From NCBI RefSeq assembly GCF_000210095.1, contig NC_021039.1, positions 2,455,252 to 2,519,251 of the forward strand: DNA of 64,000 bases, written 5' to 3'. A model generated the notes under the pieces. The model worked only from the letters and a program-made list of their open reading frames with translations, made no database searches and was not told the origin of the DNA. The position numbers were made by a program, and so were the translations under genes. This DNA comes from Ruminococcus champanellensis 18P13 = JCM 17042 (GTDB taxonomy: Bacteria > Bacillota > Clostridia > Oscillospirales > Ruminococcaceae). Within the stretch, counting starts at the first letter, position 1, and each line of letters begins with the position of its first letter. Below are positions 10,214 through 18,747 of the stretch, one piece after another.

Positions 10214-11097
10214 CCGAGCAGGTCATCCCAGTCCGCATCCGGATTGGCGATCTTCATGCTGGAATACTGTAAGATCAGCACCGCATCGCTGACATCCACC
10301 CGGCTGTCGTCGTTGACGTCCGCCCCGAACCGGGCATCCTTACTCAGGGGATTTTCCCCGGTGACCATCTGCTCTGCGCTTGCCTGGAGCACCGCAACCG
10401 CATCTGCCACATCTACATCCCCGTCCAGATCCACGTCCCCACGCAGCAGGGAATCCCCCACGCCGATCAGGGCACTGTTGTAATGCACCTTCAGCCGCTC
10501 CGTATCCCCCTGGTCATTGATGGTACGGGAGCTGTACAGCAGGGACACGGTAGCTGTCCCGTCCTGCTCCGGAGTAGGGTCAAAGTACACCTCATAGACC
10601 CCCTCTGCCGCCCCCTGGGGCAGCGTCACGGTAAACTCCACAAAGGGCAGGCTCAGATCATAGATCTCGGAATTGGTGGGCACCAGAAAGCTGATCATGG
10701 TGCCGGACATCCAGGTGACCCGGCGCTTTTCCACGTTGAAAGAGTGGAACCTGGCGGAATCCGCTGTGCCGTCCCCGTAGCAATAGGGGGATGCAAAGCC
10801 CCCCTCCTTCAGAGCAACTCCCTCCGGCATGCCGAACTGGAGGGCAATGGCAGAGGTGCCCGGGTCATTTTCAATGTACATGCGGATCTTCACGTCCACA
10901 GACCCGGAACGGATCTGCGCAGAGCTGATCCGGTTCTCCTCCGGGATCAGCCGGTATGTCACTTCCTTTGCTGCCGTTTCTGCCGCCGGCTGCATGGTCT
11001 GTGCCTGCACCGGAGTAACCGCTGCGCAAAGGCTCACAGCGCAGCATACCGCCGCTGCCAGTCCCCGCCGCAGCTTTCTGCAAAAGAGTGTTTTCAT
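10210..11097 (-). CDS. Secreted cohesin-like/dockerin protein (putative cellulosome adaptor)
   Basis: 295-aa exported protein. After the signal peptide (ending near VQAQ) a beta-rich region (~45-195) has features of a cohesin: VKIRMYIENDPGTSAIALQF near the start and FTVTLPQGAAEGVYEVYFDP near the end. A dockerin (~215-285) follows, with calcium loops DVDLDGDVDVAD and DVNDDSRVDVSD. A cohesin joined to a dockerin would act as an adaptor in a Ruminococcus cellulosome; the cohesin call is by pattern and less sure than the dockerin. It starts 13 nt after the metG stop (GAAAGGA spacer 8), so it is probably cotranscribed with metG. Confidence 0.72.
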   Translation of the reverse strand: MKTLFCRKLRRGLAAAVCCAVSLCAAVTPVQAQTMQPAAETAAKEVTYRLIPEENRISSAQIRSGSVDVKIRMYIENDPGTSAIALQFGMPEGVALKEGGFASPYCYGDGTADSARFHSFNVEKRRVTWMSGTMISFLVPTNSEIYDLSLPFVEFTVTLPQGAAEGVYEVYFDPTPEQDGTATVSLLYSSRTINDQGDTERLKVHYNSALIGVGDSLLRGDVDLDGDVDVADAVAVLQASAEQMVTGENPLSKDARFGADVNDDSRVDVSDAVLILQYSSMKIANPDADWDDLLG

Positions 11098-11110
11098 ACA
11101 ATTCTTCCTT

Positions 11111-13054
11111 TCATCGGATCTTGGCGCCGCAGGCCATGGAATCATCCGCAAACAGCACCCTGACGCTGCCGTCCGGCAGGTCTGCCGCACAGATCATGCC
11201 GTTGCTCTCTACGCCGCACAGCTTCACAGGCTTCAGGTTGGCAACCACGATGACTTTTTTGCCCACCAGCTCCTCCGGCTTGTACCACTTGGCAATGCCG
11301 GACACTACCTGCCTGCCTCCCATGCCGTCATCCAGTTGGATGCACAGCAGCTTGGAGGATTTTTTCACCTTCTCTGCGGAAAGCACCTTTGCCACCCGCA
11401 GCTCCACCTTGGCAAAGTCCTCGATGGAGATCTCCGGTGCAAGCTGAATGGCTTCCTGCGCCGGCTCCTGTGCCGGTGCGGCGGCAGCCTCCTGCTTTGC
11501 CTTCAACTGCTGGATCATCTGCTCCGCATCGATTCTGCCGAACAGGGGCACCGGCTCGCCCACCTTGTCCCCTGCATGCAGACCGCCGAACGCCGACAGG
11601 CTTGCATAGTCCTTGCAGTCCGTGTTCAGCTGGGCAAAGATCTTCTCTGCGGTTTCCGGCATAAAGGGCTGGAGCAGAACCGCCAGGAAGCGGATGCTTT
11701 CCAGCAGATTATACAGCACCGCACCCAGCCGGGGCTTCTGTGCCTCGTCCTTTGCCAGCACCCAGGGCATGGTCTCGTCAATGTACTTGTTGCTCCGTCT
11801 TGCCAGGGAGATGACAGCGTCCAGGGTATCCGCCATCCGGTACTGGTTCATGAGCCGGTCTACTTCCTCCACGGTTTTCAGTGCCGTTGCCCGGAGATCT
11901 GCATCCACCGGCTCGGCGGCATCCGCCGGCTGGATCACGCCGCCGAAGTACTTCTGCGCCATGGCGATGGTCCGGTTCACCAGATTCCCCAGGGTGTTTG
12001 CCAGATCCGTATTGAACCGCTCGATGAGGGATTCGTAGGTAATGGAGCCGTCGGAGCCGTAGGGCATCTCGCTGAGCAGGTAGTATCTGGCAGCATCCAC
12101 CCCGAATGCGTCCACCACATCGCTGGCGTAGATCACGTTGCCCCTGGACTTGCTCATTTTGTCCTCTCCGAACAGGATCCAGTTATGACCAAACAGCTGC
12201 CGGGGCAGCTCCAGACCCAGCGCATGGAGCATAACGGGCCAGTAAATGGAATGGAACCGCATAATGTCCTTGCCGATCACATGGCAGTCACAGGGCCAGT
12301 ACTTTTTGAACTGGTCGCTGGAGCCGTCCGGATCGTAGCCCATGGCGGTGATATAGTTGGACAGGGCGTCGACCCACACATAGATCACATGCTTGGGATC
12401 GAAGGTCACCGGGATGCCCCACTGGAAGGTGGTGCGGGATACGCACAGATCCTGCAGGCCGGGCTTGATGAAGTTGTTCATCATTTCCTTCTTCTTGCCC
12501 TCGGGGACGATGAAGTCCGGATGGGTTTCAATGTACTCCTCCAGCCACTGCTGATACTTGGACAGCCGCAGGAAGTATGCCTCCTCCTTGGCGGGCTGCA
12601 CCTCTCTGCCACAGTCCGGACACTTGCCGTCCACCAACTGGGAGGGCGTCCAGAAGCTCTCGCAGGGAGTACAGTACATGCCCTCATACTCGCTCTTGTA
12701 GATATCCCCCTGGTCGTACAGCTTCTTGAAGATCTTCTGTACCACTTCCTCGTGCCGGGGATCCGTTGTGCGGATGAATCCGTCGTATGATATATGCATC
12801 AGCTTGCAGATGTCCTGGATCTCGCCGACTACCTTGTCCACATGCTCCTTCGGGGTGATCCCCTCGGACTTGGCAAGCTCCTCGATCTTGACGCCATGCT
12901 CGTCCGTACCGGTCAGGAAGAATACATCATAGCCCTGCATTCGCTTATATCTCGCTACGGCATCGGTGAACACCACTTCGTAGGTATTGCCAATGTGCGG
13001 CTTTCTGGACGCATAGGCAATGGCCGTGGTGATGTAATAAGGCTTCTTTGACAT
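11111..13054 (-). CDS. metG: Methionyl-tRNA synthetase
   Basis: 647-aa class I synthetase that charges tRNA-Met, including initiator tRNA. The HIGH-type signature HIGN lies near residue 20, a zinc knuckle CTPC/CPDC follows in the connective peptide, and the KMSKS loop is seen in DKMSKSRGNV. The C-terminal ~105 residues form an EMAP/OB tRNA-binding domain (VELRVAKV, VVANLKPVKLCGVESNGM) that makes dimers in this subtype. The start at 13054 is 7 nt after GGAGG. A hairpin GCATGCA/TGCATGC lies in the leader; no T-box is recognisable. Confidence 0.96.
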   Translation of the reverse strand: MSKKPYYITTAIAYASRKPHIGNTYEVVFTDAVARYKRMQGYDVFFLTGTDEHGVKIEELAKSEGITPKEHVDKVVGEIQDICKLMHISYDGFIRTTDPRHEEVVQKIFKKLYDQGDIYKSEYEGMYCTPCESFWTPSQLVDGKCPDCGREVQPAKEEAYFLRLSKYQQWLEEYIETHPDFIVPEGKKKEMMNNFIKPGLQDLCVSRTTFQWGIPVTFDPKHVIYVWVDALSNYITAMGYDPDGSSDQFKKYWPCDCHVIGKDIMRFHSIYWPVMLHALGLELPRQLFGHNWILFGEDKMSKSRGNVIYASDVVDAFGVDAARYYLLSEMPYGSDGSITYESLIERFNTDLANTLGNLVNRTIAMAQKYFGGVIQPADAAEPVDADLRATALKTVEEVDRLMNQYRMADTLDAVISLARRSNKYIDETMPWVLAKDEAQKPRLGAVLYNLLESIRFLAVLLQPFMPETAEKIFAQLNTDCKDYASLSAFGGLHAGDKVGEPVPLFGRIDAEQMIQQLKAKQEAAAAPAQEPAQEAIQLAPEISIEDFAKVELRVAKVLSAEKVKKSSKLLCIQLDDGMGGRQVVSGIAKWYKPEELVGKKVIVVANLKPVKLCGVESNGMICAADLPDGSVRVLFADDSMACGAKIR

Positions 13055-13106
13055 AATCATTCCTCCATTGTGTGTTGTGACGCATGCAAAACTGCATGCT
13101 ATTTTT

Positions 13107-13135
13107 ATTATAGCCGATTTTGCCGGATTTGTCAC
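13107..13135 (-). promoter_or_regulatory. metG promoter
   Basis: Minus strand GTGACA (13130-13135), 17-bp spacer, TATAAT (13107-13112). Confidence 0.75.
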
Positions 13136-13152
13136 CCCCTTTTTGCGAATTG

Positions 13153-13185
13153 ACGAAAAAATCCCGCAGTATGGTGACTGCGGGA
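13153..13185 (-). terminator. Terminator of the flavin reductase gene
   Basis: Minus strand TCCCGCAGT, 6-nt loop, ACTGCGGGA, then TTTTTT. Confidence 0.85.
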
Positions 13186-13200
13186 AAAGAACCTGTGTGT

Positions 13201-13704
13201 TTACTTGTTTTCGTATGCAGAGAGGATCTCTGCAATGTACATGTGGTGCATCGCATCCTTCTCGTAGAAAGAAGCGATGGCGGGGTCCACTGCCTGCTTC
13301 ATGTCCAGGGGCGCTGCGTACAGCTTTCTGCACACCAGCACCAGGGATGCCTGTTCAAAGGCGGTGGAACCATCCAACCCCACCGGGATCAGTCCGGTCT
13401 CCTTTGCCTTGTCGCAGTCTCTGCCGCTGTGCGAGCCGCAGAACTGGAGGATCGGACGATCCGCCTGGGGCAGGAAGGACACGGTGAACAGATTGTTCTG
13501 CTCCACCAGCTCAAAGGTTTTCCGGGATGTACGGACGTATGCGGTCAGCACGTTTTTTCCCCAGAGGACACCCATCTGTCCCCAGGAAGCGGTCATCGTA
13601 TTGTAGCAATCCGGTGTGCCGCTTGTGAGCAAAAACCATTCCTTTCCAATTTTGGTAAAGGGGTTCAGCGTCAGCTTCTCCACTTCGGTTTTGACAAATG
13701 CCAT
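13201..13704 (-). CDS. Flavin reductase-like FMN-binding protein
   Basis: 167-aa cytosolic protein of the FMN-binding split-barrel (flavin reductase-like) family. The segment NTMTASWGQMGVLWGKNVL is the typical FMN phosphate-binding region, followed by the FTVSFL strand. Members reduce free flavins with NAD(P)H or act as small redox partners; the electron acceptor here is unknown. The start at 13704 has GGGAG 8 nt upstream; the ATG at 13710 is too close. Monocistronic, with its own promoter and terminator. Confidence 0.82.
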   Translation of the reverse strand: MAFVKTEVEKLTLNPFTKIGKEWFLLTSGTPDCYNTMTASWGQMGVLWGKNVLTAYVRTSRKTFELVEQNNLFTVSFLPQADRPILQFCGSHSGRDCDKAKETGLIPVGLDGSTAFEQASLVLVCRKLYAAPLDMKQAVDPAIASFYEKDAMHHMYIAEILSAYENK

Positions 13705-13765
13705 TTTCATCTCTCCCTTGTAAATTCACAGCTGCGAGACTGTGCATGCATAATCTATTGTATTC

Positions 13766-13794
13766 ATCATATCATAAAAGATGCATGATTGCAA
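13766..13794 (-). promoter_or_regulatory. Promoter of the flavin reductase gene
   Basis: Minus strand TTGCAA (13789-13794), 17-bp spacer, TATGAT (13766-13771), just after the spo0A stop codon. Confidence 0.7.
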
Positions 13795-13813
13795 GGCTAA
13801 GATGCAATCCGCA

Positions 13814-14581
13814 TCAGGACTGACGCATGGCGACCCGGTGCTGCAGCCGCAGCTTATCGGTGATCAGAGCGATAAACTCCGAATTGGTCGGCTTGCCCTT
13901 ACAGGTGTTCACCGTGTAGCCGAAGAACGCATTCAGCGTGTCCAGGTTGCCCCGGTCCCAGGCAATCTCGATGGCGTGGCGGATGGCACGCTCCACCCGG
14001 GACGAGGTGGTGTCAAACCGCTTTGCCACCGTGGGATACAGCAGCTTGGTGACGCTTTCCAGCAGTTCCGGATCCTCAATCGAGGACAGGATCGCCTCAC
14101 GCAGGTAGTGATACCCTTTGATGTGGGCGGGAACGCCAAGCTGGTGGATCACGTCCGTCACCACGATCTCCATATTCTCCGTCCCCGGCGCATTGCGTCC
14201 CGTCATGCCTCCCTGAGTCAGAGAGGTGATCCGCTCTCCCAGTGCAGAGATCTCAAAGGGCTTGAGCATGAAATATGCCGCACCGCCTTGCATCACCTGC
14301 TTTTCGATGAAGGGATTGTCGTATGCGCTTGTGACGATGAATTGGGGGCGCTTGCCGCCGGACGCCTGAACCTTCTTCATGAGTTCTATTGCGTCCATGT
14401 GGGGCAGGATGGCGTCCATCACAACCACGTCGGGGGCATCGCTTTTGATCGTCTCCAGCAGGGCGGTTCCGTCCTTGGGTCGGGTCATGACGTACATGCC
14501 CTGTCCCCGAAGGGTACTGGCGCAGGCAATGCCGTATTCGACACTGTCGTCACCAATCAAAACCTTTACCTTATTAACCAT
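13814..14581 (-). CDS. spo0A: Sporulation master regulator Spo0A
   Basis: 255-aa response regulator that starts endospore formation when phosphorylated. The receiver domain has the acidic pair Asp11-Asp12, phospho-acceptor Asp56 (VVVMDAILP) and Lys107 (FMLKPFE). The C-terminal effector domain has the Spo0A-specific DNA-recognition region ([20 protein letters not shown] and [20 protein letters not shown]). AGGAGG precedes the ATG. In most Firmicutes spoIVB lies directly upstream on the same strand; here a membrane-protein gene intervenes and spoIVB points the other way. Confidence 0.97.
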   Translation of the reverse strand: MVNKVKVLIGDDSVEYGIACASTLRGQGMYVMTRPKDGTALLETIKSDAPDVVVMDAILPHMDAIELMKKVQASGGKRPQFIVTSAYDNPFIEKQVMQGGAAYFMLKPFEISALGERITSLTQGGMTGRNAPGTENMEIVVTDVIHQLGVPAHIKGYHYLREAILSSIEDPELLESVTKLLYPTVAKRFDTTSSRVERAIRHAIEIAWDRGNLDTLNAFFGYTVNTCKGKPTNSEFIALITDKLRLQHRVAMRQS

Positions 14582-14611
14582 TGTTCTACCTCCTATTTTT
14601 TCTACTCACAT

Positions 14612-14640
14612 ATATTAACACACATGCTGACAAGGTGCAA
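14612..14640 (-). promoter_or_regulatory. Sigma-A promoter of spo0A
   Basis: Minus strand TTGCAC (14635-14640), 17-bp spacer, TAATAT (14612-14617). Confidence 0.75.
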
Positions 14641-14650
14641 GAGTTTATAT

Positions 14651-14735
14651 TGCCGAAAAATGTAGTATTTTAGAGCATTTCATGAATTGATTATTTCTAG
14701 TCTGTTTATTTCTTAAAATATAAACGTTTTCGACA
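14651..14735. promoter_or_regulatory. Two candidate 0A boxes upstream of spo0A
   Basis: TGCCGAA on the plus strand (14651-14657), 10 bp upstream of the -35 hexamer, and TGTCGAA on the minus strand (14729-14735). Both fit the 0A-box core TGNCGAA, suggesting autoregulation by phosphorylated Spo0A. Seven-base matches can occur by chance. Confidence 0.5.
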
Positions 14736-14754
14736 CTTCTCGTGGTGATTCCAG

Positions 14755-14806
14755 AAAAAACGGAGTACATATTCTGCGACAGCCCGGCGGCAACGCCGCA
14801 GAATAT
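14755..14806 (-). terminator. Terminator of the 14901-15419 membrane-protein gene
   Basis: Minus strand ATATTCTGCG paired with CGCAGAATAT around an inner GC-rich stem, then 8 nt and TTTTTT. The T-run is slightly displaced from the stem. Confidence 0.5.
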
Positions 14807-14830
14807 CGGGGAAAGCCCGGATTTTTTCAG

Positions 14831-14900
14831 ACAACACCGCACAAAGCCCGCCTGTCGGCTTTGCACAGCATCTGCTGCACAATCCTTGTGCGGTGCCGCC
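14831..14900. repeat. Dispersed palindromic repeat, short copy (70 bp)
   Basis: Starts ACAACACCGCACAAAGCC and ends TTGTGCGGTGCCGCC, so the ends are inverted repeats; inside, GGCTTTGCACAGCATCTGCTG is shared with other copies at 23903-24073 and 28842-28913. It abuts the stop codon of the gene at 14901. Confidence 0.75.
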
Positions 14901-15419
14901 TCAATCCTCTACAATTTTCGGGGCAGGGCGGTTTTCAAATTCCTCCTTCTGCCGCTTTTTCTCCCGGCGTGCGGCGGATGCCTCATAGGAGAAGTAGTGC
15001 AGCAGAGCCACTGCCACCAGCAGGCAGTAGGGGGCAATGGTGGGGAGCATCCGATCCGCCCAGATCTGATAGGCGAACCGTCCCAGATGCGCCTCGCTCT
15101 GGGGTGCCCAGCCGGCCGCTTCTGCAATGGAGGTGGCAATGCTCACCGCCCCCATCAGGGGGAAGAAGCCCACGGAGCCGGTCACCAGGGCGGCAATGTC
15201 CTTTTTGCACAGGGCAAGGATCACCCCGGCGGTCATAAGCAATGCGCCAACCGCCACCACCGCCGCCAGGATCCGGAATTTCGCCCCGTAGCTATGGGCA
15301 TTCACCGTCCAGCCCAGGGCAGTCAGCAGATCCATAAACAAGGGGTAGATCAGAGTGGTCACCACCAGGGCGAGCTTCAAAAAAATCTGTAAAACCTGTA
15401 AGATCCGGTCTTTTTTCAT
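14901..15419 (-). CDS. Four-helix membrane protein of unknown function
   Basis: 172-aa integral membrane protein that I do not recognise. Four hydrophobic segments are seen, at about 9-30, 49-68, 75-96 and 128-147, with short loops. The C-terminus is a strongly charged cytoplasmic tail (ASAARREKKRQKEEFENR). The start at 15419 follows GGGAGGAG by 9 nt; upstream in-frame codons are poor in hydrophobic pattern and lack a ribosome site. It lies between spo0A and spoIVB and is divergent from spoIVB, so a sporulation link is possible but unsupported. Confidence 0.72.
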   Translation of the reverse strand: MKKDRILQVLQIFLKLALVVTTLIYPLFMDLLTALGWTVNAHSYGAKFRILAAVVAVGALLMTAGVILALCKKDIAALVTGSVGFFPLMGAVSIATSIAEAAGWAPQSEAHLGRFAYQIWADRMLPTIAPYCLLVAVALLHYFSYEASAARREKKRQKEEFENRPAPKIVED

Positions 15420-15609
15420 AGCAGAACTCTCCTCCCAGAGGGATGCAGCGCCGAAACAGCGCAGCAATTCAAACTTTGTCAGAAAATATGCAGTAAAAAC
15501 AACGCTTATAAACCCGTGCAGACGGTCAATAGTAGCAGTGTGGCATTCCGCCGGCTCTGCATGCAAGGGATACAGCGCCGCCGGACGCCGTCAGAAAGGA
15601 TGATGCCAA

Positions 15610-16812
15610 ATGCTGAAATTATTTTCGCGCCTGTTCTCCCTGGGAGCAGCTGCGACGCTGGCGCTGGCAGGCACCGCCGGCTACTATCACTATGCCCTGC
15701 CGGACAGCTTTTATGTGACAAAAGGAACGGAGCTTGCACTCCATACCGCCCTGCCCATTGAATCCGCAGCGGAGGGCGACGCCCCTGCCTATGCGGCAGA
15801 AACCGTACCCATGCGGGGCAGCGTCAGCCTGCGGCTGTTCGGGTTCCTGCCCATCAAGACCGTGGAGGTCACAGCGGTGGATACGCCCCTGGTGGTGCCG
15901 GGGGGAGATCCCTTCGGCATCAAGCTGCTGATGGACGGGGTCATGGTGGTGGGCATGGGTAAGGTGAACCCGGAGGGAGAATGTCCGGCGGAACGTGCCG
16001 GGATCCAGGTGGGGGATATGGTGCTGTCCGTGAACGATACCCCCATCAACGGCAACGCTGCCCTCCAGCAAGCCATCGGGGAGGCACAGGGTGAGCCGGT
16101 ACAGATCCGGATCAACCGGGGAGGCGACATCCGCACCCTGTCCCTGACGCCCCTGTACAGCCAGGCAGATGCCTGTTACAAGGCAGGGCTTTGGGTGCGG
16201 GACAGCACTGCCGGCATCGGCACCGTGACCTATTATATGCCAAACAGCGGCAGATTCGCCGGTCTGGGACATCCGGTGTGCGACGTGGATACCGGGGAGA
16301 TCATTCCCCTGTCCAGCGGCGAGGTGGTGGGTGTCAACATCCAGAGCGTCACCAAAGGCAGTGCCGGAGCCGCCGGGGAGCTGCGTGGCTGCTTCACCCC
16401 GGGCAAAGCCATGGGGAGTCTGTATCTGAACAACCGATGCGGCGTATTCGGCACCCTGGAGACGCAGCGGAAGCCGGCGGAGGCAGTGCCTCTGGGACTG
16501 AAGCAGGATGTGCATACGGGAGAAGCGGTGATCCGCACCACTATCAGCGGCAGGGAGCCAAAGGAGTATGCCATTGAAATCGAAAAGGCGGACTGGGGCA
16601 GTACCGGCACGAAAAATATGGTGATCCACATTACGGATCCGGCGCTGCTGGACGCCACCGGGGGCATTGTCCAGGGCATGAGCGGCAGTCCCATCCTCCA
16701 GGAGGGACGGCTCATCGGGGCGGTGACCCATGTGTTTGTCAGCGACCCCACCCGGGGCTACGGGATCTTTGCGGAAAATATGTACGAATACAGTGCGGAC
16801 ACCGGGGGCTGA
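15610..16812 (+). CDS. spoIVB: SpoIVB serine peptidase
   Basis: 400-aa PDZ-serine protease. In Bacillus it is secreted by the forespore into the intermembrane space and triggers sigma-K activation by cutting SpoIVFA. An N-terminal membrane anchor (~8-28) is followed by a PDZ domain (~105-180, with AERAGIQVGDMVLSVN) and a SA-clan S55 domain with His221 (GLGHPVCD) and nucleophile Ser358 (QGMSGSP). AAAGG lies about 10 nt before the ATG. I could not assign a forespore sigma-factor promoter with confidence in the 190 bp upstream. Confidence 0.95.
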   Translation: MLKLFSRLFSLGAAATLALAGTAGYYHYALPDSFYVTKGTELALHTALPIESAAEGDAPAYAAETVPMRGSVSLRLFGFLPIKTVEVTAVDTPLVVPGGDPFGIKLLMDGVMVVGMGKVNPEGECPAERAGIQVGDMVLSVNDTPINGNAALQQAIGEAQGEPVQIRINRGGDIRTLSLTPLYSQADACYKAGLWVRDSTAGIGTVTYYMPNSGRFAGLGHPVCDVDTGEIIPLSSGEVVGVNIQSVTKGSAGAAGELRGCFTPGKAMGSLYLNNRCGVFGTLETQRKPAEAVPLGLKQDVHTGEAVIRTTISGREPKEYAIEIEKADWGSTGTKNMVIHITDPALLDATGGIVQGMSGSPILQEGRLIGAVTHVFVSDPTRGYGIFAENMYEYSADTGG

Positions 16813-16820
16813 TGCAGCAA

Positions 16821-16849
16821 AAGGGGCGTTACCCAATGTAACGCCCCTT
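16821..16849. terminator. Bidirectional terminator between spoIVB and ptsH
   Basis: AAGGGGCGTTAC, short loop, GTAACGCCCCTT. The T-run is better on the minus strand (ptsH side). Confidence 0.75.
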
Positions 16850-16900
16850 ACTGTTGTGTCATGTCCGGATAGCGCCTACAAGCTCTGTGCAGGTGTTACC

Positions 16901-17173
16901 TTATCTGTTCTCGTCGCTGAAGCCGCTTTCAACCAGCTCTACCAGGGAATCAACGGCAACCTGCTCGTCTGCGCCGTCTGCAATGATACGGATGGCAGTA
17001 CCGCCGACGATGCCCAAAGAAAGAATACCGAGAAGGCTCTTTGCGTTTACACGGCGCTCCTCCTTTTCGATCCAGATTGAGGACTTGAATTCATTGGCCT
17101 TCTGAATGAAGAAGGTAGCCGGTCTTGCATGCAGACCAACCTGATTCTGCACCATTACATCTTTCACGTACAT
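16901..17173 (-). CDS. ptsH: HPr phosphocarrier
   Basis: 90-aa HPr-fold protein. His15 (VGLHARPATF), the site phosphorylated by enzyme I in the PTS, is present, and so is regulatory Ser46 (NAKSLLGILSLGI), the HPr kinase target used for carbon catabolite control. The presence of both residues separates it from Crh, which lacks His15. No enzyme I or PTS permease gene is in the window, so the main role may be regulatory. AGGAG precedes the start. Confidence 0.93.
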   Translation of the reverse strand: MYVKDVMVQNQVGLHARPATFFIQKANEFKSSIWIEKEERRVNAKSLLGILSLGIVGGTAIRIIADGADEQVAVDSLVELVESGFSDENR

Positions 17174-17231
17174 CTCAAAACTCTCCTATTCTCTTATTTG
17201 GATGGCATGTATTTCTTGATCACTGATTACC

Positions 17232-17260
17232 ATTATACAGGCTAGGGATTCCTTAGTCAA
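17232..17260 (-). promoter_or_regulatory. ptsH promoter
   Basis: Minus strand TTGACT (17255-17260), 17-bp spacer, TATAAT (17232-17237). Confidence 0.85.
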
Positions 17261-17431
17261 CGCCTATTATACATGAAATATGCATTTTCAGCGAAAATTC
17301 TACGCTTTGCCAAATGCCGCCGAAGGTGGCAGGGGCGGATTTTGTTCATTATCACGAAGTTTTCACTGTGGAAAACTTTCAACACCTCGCATAGTTTTCA
17401 ACAACAGAAACTATACAATGCGCACAAAAGC

Positions 17432-18163
17432 CTATTTCCTTTTCCGTTTCTGCTTCGGGGGTGCCGGGGGATGCGCCTCCATGTACGCCTGGTACAGATC
17501 CGGCCGCCGCTGCTCCGTCACTGCAAGACTTTGTGCAAAACGCCAGTCCGCAATGTGCTTGTGATGCCCGGACAGGAGCACCGGCGGCACCGCCTCCCCC
17601 TCCCAGACCTCGGGCCGGGTGTAGTGGGGATATTCCAGCAGTCCCCCGTAGTGGCTCTCCTCCTGGAAGCACTCCTCGCTGGGCAGCACGCCGGGACACA
17701 TCCGGGCAATGGCGTCCGCCACCACCAATGCAGGCAGCTCTCCACCGGTGAGCACATAGTCCCCGATGGAGATCTCCTCGTCCACGATCTTGTCCAGCAC
17801 TCGCTGATCCACACCCTCATAATGCCCGCACAGCAGGAAAATATACGGATATTCGCAAAGAGAGATGGCTTTTTGCTGGCTGAACACTGTACCCTTGGGG
17901 GACATATATATGGTATGCGGCTTCCGGGGTAGCTGTGCGCACACTGCCTGGTAGCAATCGTAGATGGGCTTTGCCTGCATCACCATGCCCATGCCGCCGC
18001 CGTAGGGCACATCGTCCACCCGGTTGTGCTTGTTGCCGGCAAAGTCCCGGATCTGGTGACAGTGGATCTCAATGGCGCCGGATGCTCTGGCTCTGCCCAG
18101 GATGCTTTCGGACAGCACCGCCTCGCACAGCTCCGGGAACAGGGTGGCAATATCAATCCGCAT
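17432..18163 (-). CDS. trmD: tRNA (guanine-N1)-methyltransferase
   Basis: 243-aa SPOUT-family enzyme that methylates G37 of tRNAs reading CNN codons with SAM, preventing +1 frameshifting. Signatures are VDDVPYGGGMGMVM, LLCGHYEGVDQRV (knot/SAM site) and IGDYVLTGGELPALVVADA. The start at 18163 lies inside the end of rimM (11-bp overlap), as usual for coupled rimM-trmD genes. The C-terminus has an extra basic tail (PPKQKRKRK). rplS, which normally follows trmD, is absent here. Confidence 0.96.
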   Translation of the reverse strand: MRIDIATLFPELCEAVLSESILGRARASGAIEIHCHQIRDFAGNKHNRVDDVPYGGGMGMVMQAKPIYDCYQAVCAQLPRKPHTIYMSPKGTVFSQQKAISLCEYPYIFLLCGHYEGVDQRVLDKIVDEEISIGDYVLTGGELPALVVADAIARMCPGVLPSEECFQEESHYGGLLEYPHYTRPEVWEGEAVPPVLLSGHHKHIADWRFAQSLAVTEQRRPDLYQAYMEAHPPAPPKQKRKRK

Positions 18164-18665
18164 CGTCAAACAGCCCCTCCAGCGGCCGGATCCGCATGAT
18201 CCCCTGCTCCAGATCCGTTTCCACCACCACGTCCCCGATGGCAGGGAACAGCAACTGCTTTCCCTCCGGGGTGCGAATGGTATACACATCGTTGGCGCCG
18301 GTCTCCAGCACCTCCTCCAGCCTTCCGTACACAGCCCCGGTGTCCGCATCCAGCACCTGCAAGCCGATCAGATCCCGGATGAAGTAGGTGTCCGCATCCA
18401 GCTCCACGTCCGCCCGATTCATATACAACACCGTATTCCGTAAGGCTTCCGCCTGCTCCGGGGTATCGATGCCTGCAAAGCGCACCACCGCCATTCCCTT
18501 ATGCGCCCGGGCGGATACCACGGACATGGGGGTGCCGTCTGCCCGGTACAGGGTATCAAATTCGCACAGAAATCCGGCGCTGTCGCACCAGGGCTGGATC
18601 TTCACATCCCCCCGGAGTCCGTGGATATTCACCACCTTGCCGATTTCCAATAAATTCTTCTGCAT
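18153..18665 (-). CDS. rimM: 16S rRNA processing protein RimM
   Basis: 170-aa ribosome maturation factor that helps assemble the 30S head with S19. The N-terminal RimM domain begins LLEIGKVVNIHGLRGDVKI; a PRC-barrel follows (YFIRDLIGLQVLD to GDVVVETDLEQGIMRI). GGAGGA lies 6 nt upstream of the ATG. Sits between khpA and trmD in the classic operon. Confidence 0.94.
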   Translation of the reverse strand: MQKNLLEIGKVVNIHGLRGDVKIQPWCDSAGFLCEFDTLYRADGTPMSVVSARAHKGMAVVRFAGIDTPEQAEALRNTVLYMNRADVELDADTYFIRDLIGLQVLDADTGAVYGRLEEVLETGANDVYTIRTPEGKQLLFPAIGDVVVETDLEQGIMRIRPLEGLFDDAD

Positions 18666-18716
18666 AGGTTCCTCCCCACACCGACAGCACGCTGCCGGAC
18701 GTTGCCATAATACAAA

Positions 18717-18735
18717 CGGCGGCACAAAGCCGCCG
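18717..18735 (-). other. Intercistronic hairpin between khpA and rimM
   Basis: Perfect 7-bp stem CGGCGGC/GCCGCCG with a 5-nt loop. Only a broken T-run follows, so it may be an attenuator or RNA-processing site rather than a full terminator. Confidence 0.4.
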
Positions 18736-18747
18736 CATTTGATCTGC

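Noticed and set aside
13055-13106. Possible T-box riboswitch before metG
   Set aside because: Leader is only ~50 nt with one small hairpin and lacks the T-box sequence.
17357-17378. Hairpin AAGTTTTC/GAAAACTT and a TTTTCCACA DnaA-box-like word after trmD
   Set aside because: No T-run for a terminator, and a single weak DnaA-like word is not an origin.
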